Positions 35,680 through 44,810 of a stretch of DNA of 64,000 nucleotides are shown here, piece after piece. The stretch comes from Martinezella tropici. GTDB taxonomy: Bacteria > Pseudomonadota > Alphaproteobacteria > Rhizobiales > Rhizobiaceae. The DNA is taken from contig NZ_VNIP01000016.1 of assembly GCF_008370325.1 (NCBI RefSeq), positions 1 through 64,000 on the forward strand, given 5' to 3'. The notes under the pieces are model-generated. The model saw only the letters and a list, made by a program, of their open reading frames with translations. It was not told the DNA's origin and did no database searches. Positions within the stretch are counted from its first letter, which is position 1. The number at the start of each line of letters is the position of its first letter. The translations under genes were made by a program, and so were the position numbers.

Positions 35680-36444
35680 GATAGGTGTGCGTACCGCCTG
35701 CTGGACAGCGTGATCAATGGTTAGAAGCGAGCAGGCATGGGATGGGATGGCGGCTCCGGATAGCTTCCGGACTATCGCAGCGGATGTTTTCGCGTTCCCA
35801 GTTGGGGTTAGAAGCTGAAAGCAGATGGCCAGCCCCGGATCGTCCTCTCCCGGCAGCCCAAGTTCCTGGCCCACCAAAAGAATATGTTGCGCGGGGAGCA
35901 TGTAAGGAGCCGACGTATTAGCGAGATCACAGCCGTCGCAGGTGCTGTGCAGCACCAGGGCCGGAACTCAGATTAGCGGCTTCTCGGCAAGCTCGCGCTC
36001 GACAGCCTCATGTCCGGGGCGCCTGGCGTTTCGTTCCGGCGCTGCAGATGGCAATGAATGCTGGTTCGTGCCCAATCATCGTTTTGAAGTGACGGCGCCA
36101 TAGCGTCGAAATCCTGTCACTTCGTGAGCCAATCTGGAGACCAAATCGCCCAAGGGCTTCGAAAGACGTAACCGGTCCTGGTCCACCGCCTCCTGTCCTT
36201 ACCTGAGAGCGACCACCAACTCGTACCAAATGGTTTCGCCAGTTCGTAGTTCATCTCCTTCACCGGCAGGGAGGTAACATATTCAGCAGCCATCGACGCG
36301 AGACCCCGCAAACGCGCTGTGAGAAGTGCCGCCACGCCATGGCCGGCGCGGGCTTTTGTACTATGCTCGACGCTCAGACTAGCAGGCTGGAACAATATTC
36401 CACATCGGCAGTTGATCATGAGGGAAATTAAGGAGGAAACGCAA
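35680..36444. other. 765-base gap without a convincing gene
   Basis: Several frames over 70 codons exist on the minus strand (35536-35955, 36008-36229, 36117-36419), but their compositions are rich in Arg, Ser, Cys and Pro like antisense or non-coding frames, and none has a domain that I recognise. The right end holds the strong AGGAGG ribosome site of the small secreted-protein gene. Confidence 0.4.
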
Positions 36445-36735
36445 ATGCGAAAGCTAATTATTGCCTGCGCGGCCGCCGTTACTATTGGTGCTGCTTTGCC
36501 TGCTTCGGCTGAGGAGGTAATCGTCGACGGACCTTCCTATGATCAAGGCTATCGTCACCATCGTCATCACCACCCGTATGTTGCGCTGAGCGATCGAGGC
36601 ATCTCAGTCGGATCGGTTCGTGATCGCGACCGTTACGATCGCTATAATGATCGCGGCCGATGTGTGACTAGGACCGTCACTCGCACCGATGAAAACGGCG
36701 ATCGGGTCACCAGGACCATGAGGCGCTGTGAATAG
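36445..36735 (+). CDS. Small secreted protein with His/Arg/Asp-rich body
   Basis: The 96-residue protein starts with a Sec signal (KLIIACAAAVTIGAALPASA, then EE). The mature part has a histidine cluster (YRHHRHHHPY) and a DRDRYDRYNDR segment. It ends with a motif of two cysteines (CVTRTVTRTDENGDRVTRTM and RRCE), which may pair. Similar small periplasmic proteins are common in rhizobia without an assigned role; the His cluster could bind metal. An AGGAGG site lies eight bases before the ATG. Confidence 0.75.
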   Translation: MRKLIIACAAAVTIGAALPASAEEVIVDGPSYDQGYRHHRHHHPYVALSDRGISVGSVRDRDRYDRYNDRGRCVTRTVTRTDENGDRVTRTMRRCE

Positions 36736-36787
36736 CGTCGTCAATGCGGGTTCACAAACCTACGAACTTTGCTCGTCCCGACAACAT

Positions 36788-36806
36788 AGGTGCCTGCTTG
36801 GCACCT
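36788..36806 (+). terminator. Hairpin after the small secreted-protein gene
   Basis: A 7-base stem AGGTGCC/GGCACCT with loop TGCTT lies 53 bases past the stop codon. No T-tract follows, so termination would be weak or factor-assisted. Confidence 0.45.
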
Positions 36807-36855
36807 AATCGGCGGACGAAAACGTCAAGCTGCCAGGCTATCTCGGTTTGCGCCG

Positions 36856-37076
36856 GAATGCGCTGAAGCGGGTCTTGATGTTGCCATGTCGGTCCGCGGT
36901 TCGGTCAATGTCCTTGCGAGGGACTCTTCGTCAATGATCGATCCGCGGAATTCGACGCGATTGTGGTGGCGACAGGCTATAGGCCGTCTCTTGAGACATT
37001 TCTGCCAGATTTCGCGGACCGATTTTCGAATGCCGGGAAGCCGGCCAGGGGCGAGCTTCGGTGCCGATCCATGTAA
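36856..37076 (+). pseudogene. Remnant of a flavin-containing monooxygenase (CzcO/FMO type)
   Basis: Two pieces lie in different frames. The first, at 36856-36924, reads ECAEAGLDVAMSVRGSVNVL. The second, at 36936-37076, reads FDAIVVATGYRPSLETFLPD followed by FADRFSNAGKPARGE. Both match the second nucleotide-binding half of FAD/NADPH monooxygenases, including the ATGY motif. The normal 60-80 residues between these segments are deleted, and the N-terminal FAD motif is absent. The rest of the 36736-37429 gap has no gene that I can see. Confidence 0.7.
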
Positions 37077-37429
37077 ATTGACCGCGAACAGCCTCCGGAT
37101 TCTTCGCTGTTTCAGCTACAGTAGCTGCACGGTCTGCTAGATCGTGACGGGCATTCTATGTCGGCGGGAAGTATGCTTCCGCAATTCCTATTCTCATATG
37201 CGCCATCGGCTCTCCGGCCTATTCTAACCCGCACTGGAATGGTCATTAATCCAATAAGAACAGGCGTGTTTGAACGGATTTCAGCGGGCGTGTTCGATAG
37301 CCGGCGCGTCGGCTGTTGCCCGTTCGCAAGTACATGCTCACTTCGAGCATCGACGGCGATTTGCGAGAAGTCTGGGCGTTGAACCACGTTTGCAGATAAA
37401 GCGTTAGAGTAGTGCTATCTTATCGGTAT

Positions 37430-38440
37430 TCAGTCGGGTTGCGGCGCGCAGGTCGTTTCTCCCTCGGAAAGTTCGCAGGCCAACAAGACCGGTTGGTCGA
37501 CGCTCGGCACGGGCCGCACGTTCAGGAGAACCTCCACGGCGGCTGCGGCGATCTTCCGGATCGGCTGTTTCACGGTCGTCAGGCGCGGGATCGTCATAGT
37601 GGAGAGCGGGATGCCGTCGAATCCAAGGACGGAAAGCGCTGCCGGTATCGGGATGCCAAGATCATATGCCGCCCTCATGCAGCCGATCGCCTGCTGATCC
37701 GAGCTCGCAAAGATGGCGGTGGGACGCTCGTTGCGAGCGCGCGCGAGCAGATAATTTCCGGCCAATCGTCCGCTTTCATAATCGAAGCTGGCCTCGGCGA
37801 CCAGCGGCGGGGTTGCGCCTCCTTCGTTATCGCCGGCTTGTTTTATAGCATCGATATAGCCCTTGAGGCGATCGTTGGCGGGAACGGAATGCTCAGGCCC
37901 TGAAATGAAGCCGATGCGGCGATGCCCTAGCTTCATGAGATACTCGACGCCAAGGCGAACGCCGTTGCGGTGATCCGACGCTATGCCCGAATAGCCCGGC
38001 ATGAGACGGTCGACGACGACGATTGGTAGTCCTTTCGGCAGCCTGATCGCATGGAAATCGTTGCTCGGAACGAGAATGATGCCGTCCACCTTGCGGCTCG
38101 TCAGTTGCCGGATACGGTCGGCCTCCTTCGTCGCATGATCGAAGGATGTCATGACGATGATGTTGTAGCCGTGCGTCGCGGCAGCTTGTTCGGCAGATTG
38201 GACGAGTTCGGAGAAGAATGGATTAGTCAGGTCCGGGATAACGATGCCGATAAGGCGGCTGACCTTGCTGCGCATGCTTCTTGCGGACGGATCGGGCGTA
38301 TAGCCGAGTTCTTCTATGATGGCATTGACCCTCGTCCTCAATTCATGCGTAACGGAGGGGTGATCATTCAAGACTCTCGAAACGGTCCCGGTAGAGACTC
38401 CTGCGAGCTTGGCGACGTCTCGAATTCCGACCTTCGGCAT
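37430..38440 (-). CDS. LacI-family regulator of the ribose-type importer
   Basis: The 336-residue protein, from the ATG at 38440, starts PKVGIRDVAKLAGVSTGTVS, the LacI helix-turn-helix. It continues with VTHELRTRVNAIIEELGYTP and PDLTNPFFSELVQSAEQAA. The effector domain has PTAIFASSDQQAIGCMRAAY and LSVLGFDGIPLSTMTIPRLT. It is divergent from the RbsB-type gene, and two palindromes lie between the two. It most likely represses the importer operon until the transported sugar or a derivative appears. Confidence 0.92.
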   Translation of the reverse strand: MPKVGIRDVAKLAGVSTGTVSRVLNDHPSVTHELRTRVNAIIEELGYTPDPSARSMRSKVSRLIGIVIPDLTNPFFSELVQSAEQAAATHGYNIIVMTSFDHATKEADRIRQLTSRKVDGIILVPSNDFHAIRLPKGLPIVVVDRLMPGYSGIASDHRNGVRLGVEYLMKLGHRRIGFISGPEHSVPANDRLKGYIDAIKQAGDNEGGATPPLVAEASFDYESGRLAGNYLLARARNERPTAIFASSDQQAIGCMRAAYDLGIPIPAALSVLGFDGIPLSTMTIPRLTTVKQPIRKIAAAAVEVLLNVRPVPSVDQPVLLACELSEGETTCAPQPD

Positions 38441-38595
38441 AATAGAACATGGGTCCTTTTTCTTCGGAATCAGTCGCCGACAAGGTGCCTGGTTCACGCA
38501 TTTAGCTACCGGTCTCTGCTACCTTCATCAAGATACTGCATCTCAAATTCGATTGAGGGCAAGCGGTCGAATGGGAAGCATTTCGCAACGCGTTG

Positions 38596-38721
38596 GAACC
38601 GGTTCATTGCATATACTGCAACATATGAGCGAAATTGCAATCCACGCCAATTTTTGTGGAGCTTTAGGTGCCTTGACAATTTCTGGAGGCGTTGTTACCC
38701 ATTGACTGGTGAAACGGTTCA
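38596..38721 (+). promoter_or_regulatory. Promoter and two LacI-type operators before the RbsB-type gene
   Basis: Operator 1 is the perfect palindrome GAACCGGTTC at 38596-38605. Operator 2 is TGAAACGGTTCA at 38710-38721. Both have the central CpG and are followed by TTG. A TTGACA at 38673-38678 with a weak -10 region near 38696 puts operator 2 just downstream of the likely transcription start. The 115-base separation would allow looping. Confidence 0.7.
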
Positions 38722-38775
38722 TTGTCGCTGACAACTCAGGTGGAGCTGAGTCCAGGACCGTCCGGGAGGAGAGAA

Positions 38776-39762
38776 ATGTCTAATTCTAAAAAGCATGAAA
38801 CCATCGTGATCAACGCGCACCGGCGCGTTGCGCTGAAACTCGGGCTTGTCGGCACCCTAGCGCTTGCCCTGTCCTGCGGCATGTCGCCTGCCTTTGCGGC
38901 CAGCAAGCCCAAGGTCGGCCTGATCATGAAATCTCTGTCCAATGAGTTCTTCAAGCAGATGAAGGCCGGCGCCGACAAGTATGCGGCCGAAAACAAGGAC
39001 AAGTTTGACTTCAAGGCCGTCGGCATGAAGGACGAGCGCGACTTCGCAGCCCAGGTCGATGCTGTCGAGAACTTCGTGACGCAGAAATACGATATCATCG
39101 TCGTCGCGCCAGCTGATTCCAAGGCAATGGCAACTCCGCTTGCAAAGGCGGTGAAGGCCGGCGTGAAGGTCATCAACATCGACGTACCACTTGATGCCGA
39201 CGCCAAGAAGACGGCCGGTATCGATCTCGCCTTTTTCGGCCCCGACAACGCTGCGGGCGCCAAACTTGCGGGCGATGCGCTTGCCAAGGATCTGGGACCC
39301 GGCGCGAAGGTCGTGATCCTGGAAGGCAATCCCGAGGCCGACAACGCCAAGGAGCGCAAGGTAGGCTTCATGGATTCCATCAAGGCCGGCAAGCTTCAGC
39401 TTCTCGACAGCAAGACCGCGCATTGGGAGACCGAAGAAGCCAACACTGTCATGACGAATTTCCTGACGAAATATAAGGATATTCAAGGCGTCATGGCTGC
39501 TAACGACTCCATGGCCCTCGGCGTGGTCAAGGCTCTCGATGCGTCAGGCCAGGCAGGCAAGATTAAAGTCGTCGGCTTCGATAATATCCCGTCTGTCAAG
39601 CCGCTGATCAAGGACGGCAAGATGCTTGCGACGGTCGAACAATATGGCGCTGAAATGGCGGCCATGGGCATCAAGTATGGCCTTCGCGAGTACGCCGGCG
39701 AAAAATTCACCGGCTGGGTCAAGACGGATGTCACGCTCGTCACCGCCAAGGATCTCAAATAG
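38776..39762 (+). CDS. Ribose-type periplasmic sugar-binding protein (RbsB-like)
   Basis: The 328-residue protein has a signal sequence with a long n-region (RRVALKLGLVGTLALALSC to AFAA, cleavage near residue 41). A type I periplasmic fold follows: KVGLIMKSLSNEFFKQMKAG, DIIVVAPADSKAMATPLAKA, and GVMAANDSMALGVVKALDAS. It delivers a sugar to the RbsA/RbsC-type complex encoded next. The sugar is not predictable with confidence; relatives bind ribose, xylose, allose or inositol. A GGAGGAG ribosome site precedes the ATG at 38776. Confidence 0.92.
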   Translation: MSNSKKHETIVINAHRRVALKLGLVGTLALALSCGMSPAFAASKPKVGLIMKSLSNEFFKQMKAGADKYAAENKDKFDFKAVGMKDERDFAAQVDAVENFVTQKYDIIVVAPADSKAMATPLAKAVKAGVKVINIDVPLDADAKKTAGIDLAFFGPDNAAGAKLAGDALAKDLGPGAKVVILEGNPEADNAKERKVGFMDSIKAGKLQLLDSKTAHWETEEANTVMTNFLTKYKDIQGVMAANDSMALGVVKALDASGQAGKIKVVGFDNIPSVKPLIKDGKMLATVEQYGAEMAAMGIKYGLREYAGEKFTGWVKTDVTLVTAKDLK

Positions 39763-39788
39763 CCGATGCTATCGATCTTGCGGGCAAG

Positions 39789-39814
39789 GATGCGTCGGCA
39801 AATGCCGACGCATC
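39789..39814 (+). terminator. Strong intercistronic hairpin after the binding-protein gene
   Basis: A perfect 11-base stem GATGCGTCGGC/GCCGACGCATC with loop AAAT lies 27 bases past the RbsB-type stop and about 100 bases before the ATPase gene. It probably stabilises the upstream mRNA end or partly terminates, favouring the binding protein. Confidence 0.75.
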
Positions 39815-39913
39815 TATTTCGCGATCAGTCTTCTTGTTGGCCACTCAGGATGAGCGGCAGCGCAATGAAGGTCGCAATCTCCAATTCGAAACAGATGCGC
39901 GCGTGAGGTGGAC

Positions 39914-41434
39914 ATGCCAGAGACAGCAGACGAGTCCATCCTGAAGCTGGAAGGAATAGGCAAACGCTTTCCGGGTGTTGTGGCGCTGAGGGATGTTTCC
40001 ATAGAGATCGGCCGCGGCAAGGGTCACGTTCTTCTCGGCGAAAACGGCGCCGGCAAATCGACATTGATCAATCTGCTTGGTGGCGTCTTCAAACCAGACA
40101 ATGGCCGCATTCTGTTTGACGGCCAAGCCTATAATCCATCCTCTCCGCTGGAAGCGTTCAAGGCGGGCATCCGTGTCATCCACCAGGAACTGCACCCGCT
40201 TTCTAATCTCACCGTCGCCGAGAACCTGCTTTTCGAGCATCTACCGCGCCGATACGGCTTGGTAAACTACAAACAAATGAACGTGAGGGCGGCGGAATTG
40301 CTGGCTGAAGTCGGCCTTAACGTGGCGCCGACGACACTTGCCGGCAGTCTGAGCGTCGCACAGCTTCAATTGCTCGAGATCGCCAAGGCGCTCTCCAACG
40401 AAAGCAAGCTGCTGGTCCTCGATGAGCCGACGGCGACCCTGACCTTCAAGGAAGTTGACCGTCTCTTTGAGATCCTAAGGCGGCTGAAGGCGCGTGGCGT
40501 TACCACGCTTTACATATCGCACAGGCTCGAGGAGATCTTCGAGGTGGGCGACGACGTGACCATCCTACGCGACGGACAGCACGTAGTTACGCGGCCGCTC
40601 GAAGGGCTCGGTATTCCAAAAATCGTTGAACTCATGGTCGGGCGCGAACTCGCGCATCACGACGCCTTCCGCGGCGACAGCATTATATCCGGCGAGGCGC
40701 TTGGCGTTTCCGGCGTGAAGGTGACGCGTAACAGCCCGGAGCTATCATTTTCTGTCGCGAAGGGAGAAATCGTCGGCATTGCCGGGCTTGTTGGCAGCGG
40801 TCGCACCGAGGCGGTTCGTGCCATATTCGGGGCCGACGCCAAGGCTGCCGGTGAAATCCGTGTGGACGGCGAAGCAATCGATATCACGTCACCGAAGGAT
40901 GCGGTCGCCGCTGGACTGTGCCTGGCAACGGAAGACCGCAAGATCCAAGGTCTGATGCTCGACCTTAGTTGCGCCGAGAACACGACCATAACCGACCTCA
41001 GCAAAGTGTCCCGCAATGGCTTGATCGTGCGCAAGCTGGAAGAGGGCCTTTCGCATCGCCTAGTGCGCGAACTTAGGATCAAAACACCATCCATCCATCA
41101 GGTCGTCAGGACATTTTCGGGTGGTAACCAACAAAAGGTGGTGATCGCCAAATGGCTGTTTCGCGGTCCCAAGGTACTGATCTTCGATGAGCCGACACGC
41201 GGCATCGATGTGGGTGCCAAGGCAGAAATCTACGAGCTTCTGTGGAAATTTGCCGCCGAGGGGAAAGGTGTTCTGGTCGTGTCTTCGGACCTGCCCGAAC
41301 TCATGAGCATTTGCCATCGCATCATCGTCTTTTCGGATGGCAAGATAGCCGGGGAAATTCCTCGGGAGCAATTTGACGAGAGCAGGATCCTCTCACTCGC
41401 TTACAAGGAGTACCGTCGTGTCCGGCAACATTGA
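39914..41434 (+). CDS. Ribose-type importer double ATPase (RbsA-like)
   Basis: The 506-residue protein has two ATPase domains. The first is canonical: GENGAGKST, LSVAQLQLLEIAKAL and LVLDEPTATL. The second has the degenerate Walker A of this family (GLVGSGRTEAVRAIFG), FSGGNQQKVVIAKWL, and IFDEPTRGIDVGAK. I use the ATG at 39914, after GAGGTGG, rather than the GTG at 39908. It energises the RbsC-type permease, whose start overlaps the last 17 bases of this gene. Confidence 0.93.
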   Translation: MPETADESILKLEGIGKRFPGVVALRDVSIEIGRGKGHVLLGENGAGKSTLINLLGGVFKPDNGRILFDGQAYNPSSPLEAFKAGIRVIHQELHPLSNLTVAENLLFEHLPRRYGLVNYKQMNVRAAELLAEVGLNVAPTTLAGSLSVAQLQLLEIAKALSNESKLLVLDEPTATLTFKEVDRLFEILRRLKARGVTTLYISHRLEEIFEVGDDVTILRDGQHVVTRPLEGLGIPKIVELMVGRELAHHDAFRGDSIISGEALGVSGVKVTRNSPELSFSVAKGEIVGIAGLVGSGRTEAVRAIFGADAKAAGEIRVDGEAIDITSPKDAVAAGLCLATEDRKIQGLMLDLSCAENTTITDLSKVSRNGLIVRKLEEGLSHRLVRELRIKTPSIHQVVRTFSGGNQQKVVIAKWLFRGPKVLIFDEPTRGIDVGAKAEIYELLWKFAAEGKGVLVVSSDLPELMSICHRIIVFSDGKIAGEIPREQFDESRILSLAYKEYRRVRQH

Positions 41435-42440
41435 AAAGACGAACGAGGCGCAAGAGGCAAGCGTCTGGGACAAGATCATCCGGATCTCGATGAAAGAGGC
41501 CGGCGTCACCATCGCCCTCGTCCTTATTTTGTTCTTCTTCTCGCTGACTGCGCCCTATTTCGCGACGCCGGAGAACTTCCTGAAGATCTTCGTTCAGATC
41601 GCAATTAACACGGTGCTTGCCGCCGGTATGACCTTCGTCATACTCACTGGCGGCATCGATCTTTCCGTCGGATCACTGCTTGCCCTTTGCACGGTCATCG
41701 GCGCAACCATCATGATCGACCCGCGGCTTTCCCCCTGGCAGGCGATCGCTCTCGCATCGCTCGCCTCGATGGGCGCAGGCGCGATCCTGGGTGCCATCAA
41801 CGGATGGATCTGCGAGAAGTGGAAACTTCCATCCTTCATCGTCACGCTCGGCATGCTCAACATCGCAAGCGGCCTGGCGCGCGTCGTCAGCGACAATTCC
41901 ACCATCACTGGCCTGCCGCAGCCCTTCGTCGATTTCGGCAATCTGATCTTCTGGGGCGTCTTTCCGTCAATCTTTTTGATAGCCATCCTCGTTGTCCTCG
42001 TCGGCTGGTTCGTGCTGCGCTACACGGTGTTCGGCCGTTTCGTCTTCGCGATTGGGACGAATGAGGAGGCAGTCCGCCTATCCGGCCATGAACCGAAGAG
42101 ATACAAGATCGCGGTCTTCACCATTTCCGGACTGACCGCCGGCATTGCGGCCATGGTCTACCTGCTTCGTCTCAATGTGGGCAGCCCGGTTGCGGGCATC
42201 GGCTATGAACTGAACGCGATCGCGGCCGTCATCATCGGCGGCACCAGCCTTTCGGGCGGTAAAGGATCGATCGTCGGAACGCTGGTGGGCGCCTGCATTC
42301 TGCAAGTACTGTCCACTGGGCTGCAGCTACTCGGCGCCGACGACAACATCAAGCCGATCGTCATCGGCGCCGTCATTGTGCTGGCCGTTATTCTCGATAG
42401 CTATCGCGGCCGGCTGATGCGGATATTGGAAAGCCGCTGA
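41418..42440 (+). CDS. Ribose-type importer permease (RbsC-like)
   Basis: The 340-residue membrane protein contains the family signature NTVLAAGMTFVILTGGIDLS (about residues 62-81), GWICEKWKLPSFIVTLGMLN, and AVIIGGTSLSGGKGSIVGTL near the C-terminus. I set the start at GTG 41418, which has AAGGAG seven bases upstream. A longer frame from 41373 lies inside the ATPase gene. It forms the membrane channel of the importer. Confidence 0.92.
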   Translation: MSGNIEKTNEAQEASVWDKIIRISMKEAGVTIALVLILFFFSLTAPYFATPENFLKIFVQIAINTVLAAGMTFVILTGGIDLSVGSLLALCTVIGATIMIDPRLSPWQAIALASLASMGAGAILGAINGWICEKWKLPSFIVTLGMLNIASGLARVVSDNSTITGLPQPFVDFGNLIFWGVFPSIFLIAILVVLVGWFVLRYTVFGRFVFAIGTNEEAVRLSGHEPKRYKIAVFTISGLTAGIAAMVYLLRLNVGSPVAGIGYELNAIAAVIIGGTSLSGGKGSIVGTLVGACILQVLSTGLQLLGADDNIKPIVIGAVIVLAVILDSYRGRLMRILESR

Positions 42441-42450
42441 CGAGCGGCTT
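42431..42450 (+). terminator. Hairpin overlapping the stop codon of the RbsC-type gene
   Basis: An 8-base stem AAGCCGCT/AGCGGCTT with loop GACG spans the stop codon. There is no T-tract, so it may act as a 3' stabiliser or a weak terminator. Confidence 0.45.
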
Positions 42451-42503
42451 CGATGATCCGCCACCGTGCAACCATTGCCCAGGCAGTCTTCTTCTTAATG
42501 AAG

Positions 42504-42716
42504 TTAAGGCGTCAGGGTGCGCGTCAGTTCATCGAAGGAGAGAATTCGGCGCTTGGCCGCCATGAGCAAATCGAGCTCGATCGAAGACGGGCCAAAGCGA
42601 ATAAAGAGATCCTCTGCCAAGACGTCATCGAGACCGTATTTCCTCTGGAAATCCGCCAGGGAATAGGCAGCGCCCCTTATGGGTCGGCGCCGTTGGAAAG
42701 ACCGTTGTGTTTCCAT
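42504..42716 (-). CDS. Small hypothetical protein
   Basis: The 70-residue protein is fixed by a strong ACAAGGAGG ribosome site before the ATG at 42716, inside a longer open frame. It reads AAYSLADFQRKYGLDDVLAE then DLFIRFGPSSIELDLLMAAK, a soluble helical product. The YGL...A..L..RFGPS pattern is reminiscent of small DUF3606-like rhizobial proteins, but I cannot assign it. It is divergent from the Nramp gene. Confidence 0.6.
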   Translation of the reverse strand: METQRSFQRRRPIRGAAYSLADFQRKYGLDDVLAEDLFIRFGPSSIELDLLMAAKRRILSFDELTRTLTP

Positions 42717-42953
42717 ATCGGATGATCCTCCTTGTACTGACGAAGCAAATAGACATAGGCGTGGAAAGTTCCCTCGAACGCGAAAAATTGGAAAAGCGCA
42801 CGCTAAAATTGCGTAAGCGCAGACGCTAAGTTTCTGGAGTTGCATTATTTTTAGCGTCTCCTGCTCCCGGGGAACAATCAGGCTGCCAGTACGGTTCACT
42901 CGCACCGAGATCAGCGGATATGTGCTGCGTCGGACTTCTGCTGGGAGGCGGTC

Positions 42954-44252
42954 ATGAGTAACTATAATTTGGACGACAGGAGCGCCGTCGTCGAACCATC
43001 AAAACCACGGCTGTTGGAAATCCTTGGACCGGGCCTGGTCACTGGCGCTTCGGACGACGATCCGAGCGGCATTGCCACCTACTCGCAAGCGGGAGCGCAA
43101 TTCGGCTATCTCGCGAGCTGGACGTTGATCTTCACCTATCCGCTGATGGCGGCCGTGCAGATGATTAGTGCACGCATCGGTCGGACGACGGGCCGGGGTT
43201 TGGCGGGCAGCATGGCGCGGTGTTATCCCCGCTGGGTTGGCGTCAGCATCACCGTTCCGCTTCTGCTCGCCAATGTCATCAACCTAGGCGCGGATCTTGG
43301 AGCGATGGGCGATGCAGCTCATTTGCTCCTCAATGGCAACTCCTTGATCTATGTCGCGGCCTTCGGCGTGATCTGCGTCCTCCTGCAGGTACTTTTGAAA
43401 TACAAACGCTACGTTGCGGTCTTGAAGTGGCTGAGCCTCGCGCTGCTCTCCTACATCGCGACGCTATTCGTCGTGCATGTCGATTGGTCGAACTTCACGA
43501 GAGGGCTTTTGCTGCCGACATTCAAGGGAGACGCGAACTACTGGTCGATGATCGTCGCGATCTTCGGGACGACGATCAGCCCCTACCTTTTCTTCTGGCA
43601 GGCGTCCGAGGAAGCCGAAGACCTGAAGGAGAAGCCCCGTCAGGAACCACTCGTCGAGCATCCTCAGGAAGCGAAAAGAGCGAACATGCGCATCACGCTC
43701 GATACGCTGATCGGAATGGCCGCGTCCAACATCGTCGCACTCGCGATCATCACGACTACAGCCGCGACGCTCAACAGTGCGGGTGCGACCAACATCGAAA
43801 GCTCGGTCGATGCAGCGAAAGCGATAGAGCCGCTTGCCGGAAGTTTTGCCAAGATCATCTTCGCGACCGGCATCATTGGAACCGGCCTTTTGGCTGTCCC
43901 AGTTCTCGCCGGCTCGGCAGCCTATGCGGTCGGCGAGGCGGCACGCTGGAAAGTGGGACTATCGCGCGAGCCGAGCGAAGCCAAGGCATTCTATGTGACG
44001 GTGGGGCTCGCGACTGCCGTCGGCATGCTTTTGAACTTTACGCCGATCCCGCCAATGAAGGCCTTGTTCTGGAGTGCCGTCCTCAATGGCATGGTCGCCG
44101 TTCCCGTCATGGTGATCTTGATGCTGATCGCGACCAACCGTAAGGTCATGAAGCAGTTTATCATCGGAACGTGGCTGAAGGTCTTCGGCTGGCTGTCATG
44201 CGTCGCCATGTTTGTCGCCGTGATCGGGATGGGCGTAACCACCCTTTTGTAG
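42954..44252 (+). CDS. Divergent Nramp-family transporter
   Basis: The 432-residue protein has about 11 membrane helices. Helix 1 reads GPGLVTGASDDDPSGIATYS, with DPSG where classical Nramp has DPGN. Helix 6 reads FGTTISPYLFFWQASEEAED, with SPY where classical Mn/Fe Nramps have the MPH metal ligand. The two unwound-helix positions are thus conserved in place but not in chemistry, as in a bacterial side branch of the family. Transport of Mn or Fe should not be assumed; magnesium or another ion is possible. A GGGAGGCGG ribosome site precedes the ATG. It stands alone. Confidence 0.82.
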   Translation: MSNYNLDDRSAVVEPSKPRLLEILGPGLVTGASDDDPSGIATYSQAGAQFGYLASWTLIFTYPLMAAVQMISARIGRTTGRGLAGSMARCYPRWVGVSITVPLLLANVINLGADLGAMGDAAHLLLNGNSLIYVAAFGVICVLLQVLLKYKRYVAVLKWLSLALLSYIATLFVVHVDWSNFTRGLLLPTFKGDANYWSMIVAIFGTTISPYLFFWQASEEAEDLKEKPRQEPLVEHPQEAKRANMRITLDTLIGMAASNIVALAIITTTAATLNSAGATNIESSVDAAKAIEPLAGSFAKIIFATGIIGTGLLAVPVLAGSAAYAVGEAARWKVGLSREPSEAKAFYVTVGLATAVGMLLNFTPIPPMKALFWSAVLNGMVAVPVMVILMLIATNRKVMKQFIIGTWLKVFGWLSCVAMFVAVIGMGVTTLL

Positions 44253-44810
44253 AAATCGTTTGGGAAGCGAACTTCCGACTATTTGTCCTCGTGCAGGAAT
44301 AAACCGCGTTCTAAAAGAGCTGATCCGAGTGTTGTTCGAAGTCCTTCTGCAGATATCGAAGCATCTCTCTCGGACCGTTTATGACTCTCGTGTAAAAGCC
44401 GTCCTTTTGAATGAGGACCGGCAAATGCAGCGCCGCTTTCGACCTGGTGACCGGATGTGGAAATGAGTGCCGTGAACTCTTTCGCCGTGATGATGGATCC
44501 CTGTCCGAGTTCGCTCGTCGCTTCTGTGCGACCACGGCAAAGCCTTGCCGGCGTCACCCGATCGCGTAGCGGGATCAGAGGACGCTCGATCTCGTCAATG
44601 CGAGGTGCCTTGGCCATGTTTCGGCATAGAGAAACCAGTTGTGGCCGACGCACCTGGTCAAAGCTGCTACAACTGGTCGAGTTCGTCATGGCGCGGCCGG
44701 TCGTGTCGGCCGGCATGGTCGCCAACACGCTCGAGATGACACCGCAGGCGGCGCGGCGAGTTGGCTGCGAGCGTCGATTCTGCCACGCGGGCTTGAATAT
44801 CGCCCGACTA
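44253..44810. other. 558-base gap holding a small remnant
   Basis: No intact gene was seen. Only 44658-44760 encodes recognisable protein (listed separately). Flanking frames on both strands have antisense-like composition. Confidence 0.4.
44658..44760 (+). pseudogene. Remnant of a DUF1612-type (RHE_PE00001-family) helix-turn-helix domain
   Basis: The frame reads LQLVEFVMARPVVSAGMVAN followed by TLEMTPQAARR. This closely resembles the C-terminal winged-helix segment of plasmid-borne rhizobial proteins of the DUF1612/RHE_PE00001 family. Only about 34 residues remain, and the usual continuation after the AA pair is lost. The 200 bases upstream carry no recognisable N-terminal domain. Confidence 0.5.

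Noticed and set aside
35536..36419. Minus-strand frames of 70-140 codons in the gap after the VOC gene
   Set aside because: Composition is Arg/Ser/Cys/Pro-rich, there is no ribosome site, and no family is recognisable.
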